From assembly GCA_031275955.1 (NCBI GenBank), contig JAISNZ010000196.1, forward strand, positions 1-8,550: a stretch of 8,550 nucleotides of DNA, given 5' to 3'. Shown piece by piece: positions 5,654-8,550 of this stretch (its first letter is position 1; every line of letters starts with the position of its first letter). The position numbers were made by a program, and so were the translations under genes. The DNA comes from Desulfovibrio sp. GTDB taxonomy: Bacteria; Desulfobacterota; Desulfovibrionia; Desulfovibrionales; Desulfovibrionaceae. The notes under the pieces were generated by a model that was not told where the DNA came from, did no database searches, and was given only the letters and a program-made list of their open reading frames with translations.

Positions 5654-6158
5654 CTGTTTCCATGTCTTCCCCGGCGCCCGGCGGGCCGCTCAGGCCGAAG
5701 GCGTCGTGCAGGGTGCGCACGGCAAGCTCGGTGTACTTCTCCTCGATAATACAGCTGATCTTGATTTCCGAGGTGCTGATCATCAGGATGTTGATGTTTT
5801 CCCGCCGCAGGGCGGAAAAGGCGGCGGCGGCGACTCCCGAGTGATTGCGCATCCCCACGCCGATGGCGGAGACCTTGGCGACGTTGTCGTCGAAGAGGAT
5901 TTCCGTCACGCCCAGGGAGTCCTGAATATCCTTCATGATGCGCAGGGCGTTGCTCAAATCCTTGCGGCTGATGGTGAAGTTCATGTCCGTCACGCCGTCG
6001 TGGCTGGGATTCTGAACGATCATGTCCACGGAAAGGTTGGCTTGGGCCAGCGGGGTGAAAATGGCCGCGGCCACGCCCGGCCTGTCCGGCACGGCGCGCA
6101 GGGTGATGCGGGCCTGATCTCTGTCATAGGCGATGCCTGACACCAGGACGTGTTCCAT
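5637..6158 (-). CDS. Probable aspartokinase beta (regulatory) subunit from an internal in-frame start
   Basis: Within lysC, AGGAGG (6172-6167 on the minus strand) lies eight bases before an in-frame ATG (6158-6156) encoding Met247 in the sequence CMEHVLVSGIA. Translation from there gives 173 residues consisting only of the two ACT domains. In Corynebacterium, Bacillus and Thermus the aspartokinase gene makes a full-length alpha chain and, from an internal start at the equivalent place, a beta chain of about 160-170 residues, which together form an alpha2beta2 enzyme. The match in position, size and ribosome binding site is striking. The internal site is stronger than the one of the full-length gene. 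Expression is inferred, not shown, because the GAG GAG codons that create the site also encode Glu-Glu. Confidence 0.6.
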   Translation of the reverse strand: MEHVLVSGIAYDRDQARITLRAVPDRPGVAAAIFTPLAQANLSVDMIVQNPSHDGVTDMNFTISRKDLSNALRIMKDIQDSLGVTEILFDDNVAKVSAIGVGMRNHSGVAAAAFSALRRENINILMISTSEIKISCIIEEKYTELAVRTLHDAFGLSGPPGAGEDMETVRPSR

Positions 6159-6896
6159 GCAGGGCTCCTCCTGAGTTACAAAGGTGCCCGGCGCATCGCT
6201 GAAGGTGCTGCGCACGAGGACGGGCACGGTGAATTTCTTGGCGAATTCCACAGAGCGGATTTCCAGAACCTTGGCCCCCATGCTGGCCATTTCCAGCATC
6301 TCGTCGTAGGAGACGCGGTCCAGTTTCCGGGCCTGGGGGCAGATGTTGGGGTCTGTGGTGAAGACGCCTTCCACATCGGTAAAAATTTCACAGAGCTGGG
6401 CCTGAACGGCGGCGGCCAGGGCCACGGCGGAGGTATCCGAGCCGCCGCGTCCCAGGGTGGTGATCCGGCCGTCAGCCGTCACGCCCTGAAAGCCGGCGAC
6501 CACGAGGACCTCGAAATCCTCCAGGGTTTTGAGGATGAAGTCCTTGTCGATGGCGCGGATGCGGGCCTTGCCGAAGACATTGTCGGTGCGGATGCCGATC
6601 TGCCGGCCGGTGCAGGATCGGGCCCGGATGCCGGCGTCTTTGAGCAGCATGGCGAAAAGGGCGGCGGAGATCTGTTCCCCGGTGGACAGCAGGAGATCCT
6701 GCTCCGCCGGGTCCGGTTCCGGAGACCATTTGCGGGCCAGATCCAACAGCTTGTTGGTTTCCCCCGAGCGGGCGGAAACCACGACCAGGGCTTTCTCCGC
6801 CCGCTGCAGGCCGGCAAGGACCTTTTGCCGCGCCAACTGCATCCGCTCCAGAGAGGCGACGGAGGTTCCGCCGAATTTTTGCACCAGAATCCGCAT
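5637..6896 (-). CDS. lysC: Aspartokinase (aspartate kinase), monofunctional
   Basis: This 419-residue cytosolic enzyme phosphorylates L-aspartate, the first step towards lysine, diaminopimelate, methionine and threonine. Marks in order are the N-terminal KFGGTS (7-12), STGEQISAAL (71-80), the GRGGSDTSA loop (149-157), FTDVEGVFTTDPN (172-184) and two C-terminal ACT domains (about 265-335 and 342-402) that bind the feedback inhibitor, with NILMISTSEIKIS (369-381). The ATG at 6896 is chosen because MRILVQKFGG is the family's standard beginning. A longer reading that starts upstream would cover part of tsaE and has no homology. The ribosome binding site at this start is weak. A strong internal one precedes Met247 and probably makes a separate beta subunit. 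The gene is last in the nnrD-tsaE-lysC operon and overlaps the convergent FlgC-like gene by 17 bases. No lysine riboswitch is visible upstream. Confidence 0.96.
   Translation of the reverse strand: MRILVQKFGGTSVASLERMQLARQKVLAGLQRAEKALVVVSARSGETNKLLDLARKWSPEPDPAEQDLLLSTGEQISAALFAMLLKDAGIRARSCTGRQIGIRTDNVFGKARIRAIDKDFILKTLEDFEVLVVAGFQGVTADGRITTLGRGGSDTSAVALAAAVQAQLCEIFTDVEGVFTTDPNICPQARKLDRVSYDEMLEMASMGAKVLEIRSVEFAKKFTVPVLVRSTFSDAPGTFVTQEEPCMEHVLVSGIAYDRDQARITLRAVPDRPGVAAAIFTPLAQANLSVDMIVQNPSHDGVTDMNFTISRKDLSNALRIMKDIQDSLGVTEILFDDNVAKVSAIGVGMRNHSGVAAAAFSALRRENINILMISTSEIKISCIIEEKYTELAVRTLHDAFGLSGPPGAGEDMETVRPSR
6167..6172 (-). promoter_or_regulatory. Internal Shine-Dalgarno sequence inside lysC
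   Basis: Perfect AGGAGG on the minus strand, eight bases from the in-frame ATG of Met247. It is formed by the codons for Gln-Glu-Glu just before the ACT domains, and would drive the beta subunit. Confidence 0.6.
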
Positions 6897-6932
6897 ACCG
6901 CGCTCGCAGGATAAAAGGTTGGGCAATTTATT

Positions 6933-6957
6933 CTTGAGGGGGCAAAGCTCCCTCAAG
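6933..6957. promoter_or_regulatory. Strong hairpin between tsaE and lysC
   Basis: CTTGAGGGGGC (6933-6943) and GCTCCCTCAAG (6947-6957) pair over eleven positions around an AAA loop, with a single non-Watson-Crick position (G-U on plus-strand RNA, A-C on minus-strand RNA). The TGA of tsaE lies inside the stem, and the lysC ATG is 36 bases further on. In the direction of the operon the stem is followed by AATAAATTG, not a run of T, so it is not a classical terminator. It may reduce or pause transcription into lysC, or protect the processed 3' end of tsaE RNA. Confidence 0.6.
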
Positions 6958-7468
6958 GGATACAGCGCAGGAATCCAGGCAGTAAAGCCAGAAAGCGCCG
7001 GCCTTTTGGGCCGAAGCCGCTCAGGACGGCCTGGCCGGCCCGGCGGGGGATTCCCCGCCGGAGGCGGCAGAAAACCCTCTCCGGGGGCAGGCTTTCGGCG
7101 GCCAGCCGTTCCGGCCATTCCACAATGGTCAGCGCCTCTGGATCTTCAAAGGATTCCTCCAGGGAGGCCTCCGGCGGGATGGGCCTGTCCGCGTCCAGCC
7201 GGTAGAGATCAAAGTGGTGGGTCACGGGAGCAGTACAATAGATATTGGCAAGGGTAAAGCTCGGGCTGGAGATTTCCGCTTCCCGGCCGCCGGGCAGGGC
7301 TTGGGCCAGAAAGCGGGCCAGGGCGGTCTTTCCCGCCCCCAGGGGAGCGCAGAGGAGCAGGGCGCCGGGATTGCAGAGGGCAAGGGCTGCCGCCAGGGCG
7401 CGGCCGAGGCGGGCGGTGTCCGCGAGGGTTTCCAGGGGAAAGACCCTGCGGGGGGTCATCCGGGGCAT
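6953..7468 (-). CDS. tsaE: tRNA threonylcarbamoyladenosine biosynthesis ATPase TsaE
   Basis: TsaE works with TsaB and TsaD to place the threonylcarbamoyl group on A37 of tRNAs that read ANN codons; it is the essential ATPase of the bacterial complex. The 171-residue protein shows the P-loop APLGAGKT (41-48), the switch-like SSPSFTLANIY (67-77), HFDLYRL (85-91) and the Walker B-like IVEWPERL (115-122), all family hallmarks. It is slightly longer than usual (about 150) because of a basic C-terminal tail. The ATG at 7468 is preferred because GGAGG lies five bases upstream. A second ATG at 7459 overlaps the nnrD stop as ATGA but has worse spacing. Overlap with the upstream gene is 13 bases, so translation is coupled. 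Its TGA sits in a hairpin before lysC. Confidence 0.94.
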   Translation of the reverse strand: MPRMTPRRVFPLETLADTARLGRALAAALALCNPGALLLCAPLGAGKTALARFLAQALPGGREAEISSPSFTLANIYCTAPVTHHFDLYRLDADRPIPPEASLEESFEDPEALTIVEWPERLAAESLPPERVFCRLRRGIPRRAGQAVLSGFGPKGRRFLALLPGFLRCIP

Positions 7469-8550
7469 AATTCCCTCCAGGCGGCGGGGATGGCGTTGGC
7501 GATATCCCTGGCCAGGCGTCCCTTGGGGTGTTCGCGGGCCAGGATCTCCCCGGCCCGGCCGTGGAGATGGACGCCAAGGCAGGCGGCCTCCAGCGGGGGG
7601 AGGCCCGAAGCGGCGAGGGCCGCGCAGACTCCGGACAGGACGTCGCCTGAGCCGCCCACGCCCAGGCAGGCCACGGCAAAGGGGGCCAGGGTCAGCGGGG
7701 ACCCGGCCTGGGCGATGAGGGTTCCGGCTCCCTTGAGCGCCAGTACGGCCGGCGAGGCCCGGATGAAGGCGTGCGCGGCCCCGGCCCTGTCGGCCTGAAC
7801 AGCCGCGGCCCCGCCCGGGAGGGCGAGCAGGGCGGCCATTTCTCCGGGGTGCGGGGTAAGAATGTCCCTAGGCCGGAGGAGATGCGGGGGCAGGCTGTCG
7901 CGGGCCGGAGTCGGGAAGCGGAAAAAGTGGAGGGCATCGGCATCCACAATCGCGGGGCAGCGGTCTTCCGGTTCCAGAACGGCCCGGACGAGATTTTTGG
8001 CCTCCGGGGTGCGCCCCAGACCCGGACCGATGACCAGGGCGTCGGGGGAAAGACGGGCCAGCAGGGCGGTTGTTTCCCCATGATCCTTCCGCTTGCTCAG
8101 GTTCAGGGAATGGGTAAGGATTTCCGGAAAGCCGGAACGCAGGTCGTGTTCCAGGCCCGGCGGGCAGGCTGCATGAACCAGGCCGGCTCCGGCGCGCAGA
8201 GCGCCCAGGGCGGCTAAGGCCGGAGCGCCGGTCATGCCCGGGCTTGCCCCGACGATCAGCACCTTCCCGGCCGTTCCTTTGTGCCGCAGGGGATTTGGGG
8301 CAAAGCAGGGACCGGGTTTGGGGGCCAGCAGCCGCCAGGAGGGGGGGGCGAGGGTTTCCAGGGCGGAGGGCATGCCGATGGGCCGGATCACGACCCTGCC
8401 TGTGTAGGCGGCGGCTTCCGGAAGAAAGAGGCCGGGTTTGCCCGCGGCGAAGGTGACGGTCAGATGAGCCCGCACGGCTTCCGGTTCGGGTTTTCCGGAA
8501 AGGCCGTTCAGGCCGGAGGGGATGTCCAGGGAGCAGAGGAAGGCCGTTTC
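7456..8550 (-). CDS. nnrD: Bifunctional NAD(P)H-hydrate epimerase/dehydratase, 5' part outside the window
   Basis: This cytosolic metabolite-repair enzyme converts damaged NADHX and NADPHX back to NAD(P)H: the N-terminal NnrE domain interconverts epimers and the C-terminal NnrD domain dehydrates the S form with ADP. The frame is open to the right edge, and 364 residues are visible. The first ones, LDIPSGLNGLSG, are the end of the epimerase domain, so this is the fused YjeF/Nnr form, and the GTG near 8475 is not the true start. The NnrD domain (kinase-like ribokinase fold) shows KGTAGKVLIVGAS, GALRAGAGLVHA, ALVIGPGLGR, TPHPGEMAALL and GVGGSGDVLSG with the catalytic Asp. Homologues read NPGxAxGGxGD where this protein has CLGVGGSGD, a mild deviation. 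It overlaps tsaE by 13 bases and heads the visible operon. Confidence 0.94.
   Translation of the reverse strand, partial: ETAFLCSLDIPSGLNGLSGKPEPEAVRAHLTVTFAAGKPGLFLPEAAAYTGRVVIRPIGMPSALETLAPPSWRLLAPKPGPCFAPNPLRHKGTAGKVLIVGASPGMTGAPALAALGALRAGAGLVHAACPPGLEHDLRSGFPEILTHSLNLSKRKDHGETTALLARLSPDALVIGPGLGRTPEAKNLVRAVLEPEDRCPAIVDADALHFFRFPTPARDSLPPHLLRPRDILTPHPGEMAALLALPGGAAAVQADRAGAAHAFIRASPAVLALKGAGTLIAQAGSPLTLAPFAVACLGVGGSGDVLSGVCAALAASGLPPLEAACLGVHLHGRAGEILAREHPKGRLARDIANAIPAAWRELCPG

Noticed and set aside
5637..5660. Bidirectional terminator between the FlgC-like gene and lysC
   Set aside because: The two convergent genes overlap by 17 bases, and I see no GC-rich stem with a T run on either strand at this place.
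5706..6914. Plus-strand open frames of 144 and 254 codons opposite lysC
   Set aside because: Gly/His/Asp-rich shadows of the aspartokinase gene, with no independent start signal or domain.
6897..6952. Lysine riboswitch upstream of lysC
   Set aside because: Only 56 bases separate tsaE and lysC, too short for the roughly 170-base L-box, and only one simple hairpin is present.
6897..7118. 74-residue N-terminal extension of aspartokinase
   Set aside because: It overlaps the tsaE coding region in another frame, has no similarity to aspartokinases, and the standard family start MRILVQKFGG is present at 6896.

Overview
The window looks like chromosomal DNA from a GC-rich Gram-negative bacterium, most likely a sulfate-reducing relative of Desulfovibrio (Desulfobacterota). 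The grounds are the high GC content and GC-rich third codon positions, the protein sequences, and the nnrD-tsaE-lysC gene cluster, which I recall from Desulfovibrio but could not check. Left of about position 1400 the DNA is visibly more AT-rich and consists of mobile-element debris. To the right it is compact housekeeping DNA with overlapping genes and almost no spacers.

Positions 1-1370 are a scrap heap of horizontally acquired DNA. The plus strand enters the window inside an IS1595/ISXO2-type transposase that breaks off near position 120. It collides tail to tail with an AAA-ATPase-like gene of the PF09820 type (923 down to 30) that has lost its C-terminal half. That gene still has a near-consensus sigma-70 promoter and a good ribosome binding site. 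Next to it is the remnant of a phage-type tyrosine recombinase (1369-1007) reduced to its core-binding domain.

Positions 1410-2836, minus strand, hold a two-gene unit. A 5-formyltetrahydrofolate cyclo-ligase gene overlaps by 19 bases a pgeF/yfiH gene, whose last ~28 codons run into the debris boundary. A 230-base divergent spacer separates this unit from a plus-strand pair. The first is a DsbD-type transmembrane thiol-disulfide reductant conduit (3067-5055). The second is a lone FlgC-like rod-domain gene (5132-5653). The two are joined by four tandem copies of a 22-base repeat. The first copy is the 3' end of dsbD and the last runs straight into the ribosome binding site of the next gene.

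Positions 5637-8550, minus strand, hold an operon read right to left. It starts with a bifunctional NAD(P)HX epimerase/dehydratase gene (entering from the right edge), followed by tsaE with a 13-base overlap. After a strong hairpin comes aspartokinase lysC, which overlaps the convergent FlgC-like gene by 17 bases. The lysC gene has a strong Shine-Dalgarno sequence in front of an internal in-frame ATG. That ATG sits where Corynebacterium- and Bacillus-type aspartokinases start a separate regulatory beta subunit.

No complete novel system is evident. The best leads are the internal lysC start, the 22-base tandem repeat that bridges two genes, the IS1595/AAA-ATPase junction, and the orphan FlgC-like protein with an unusual middle segment.
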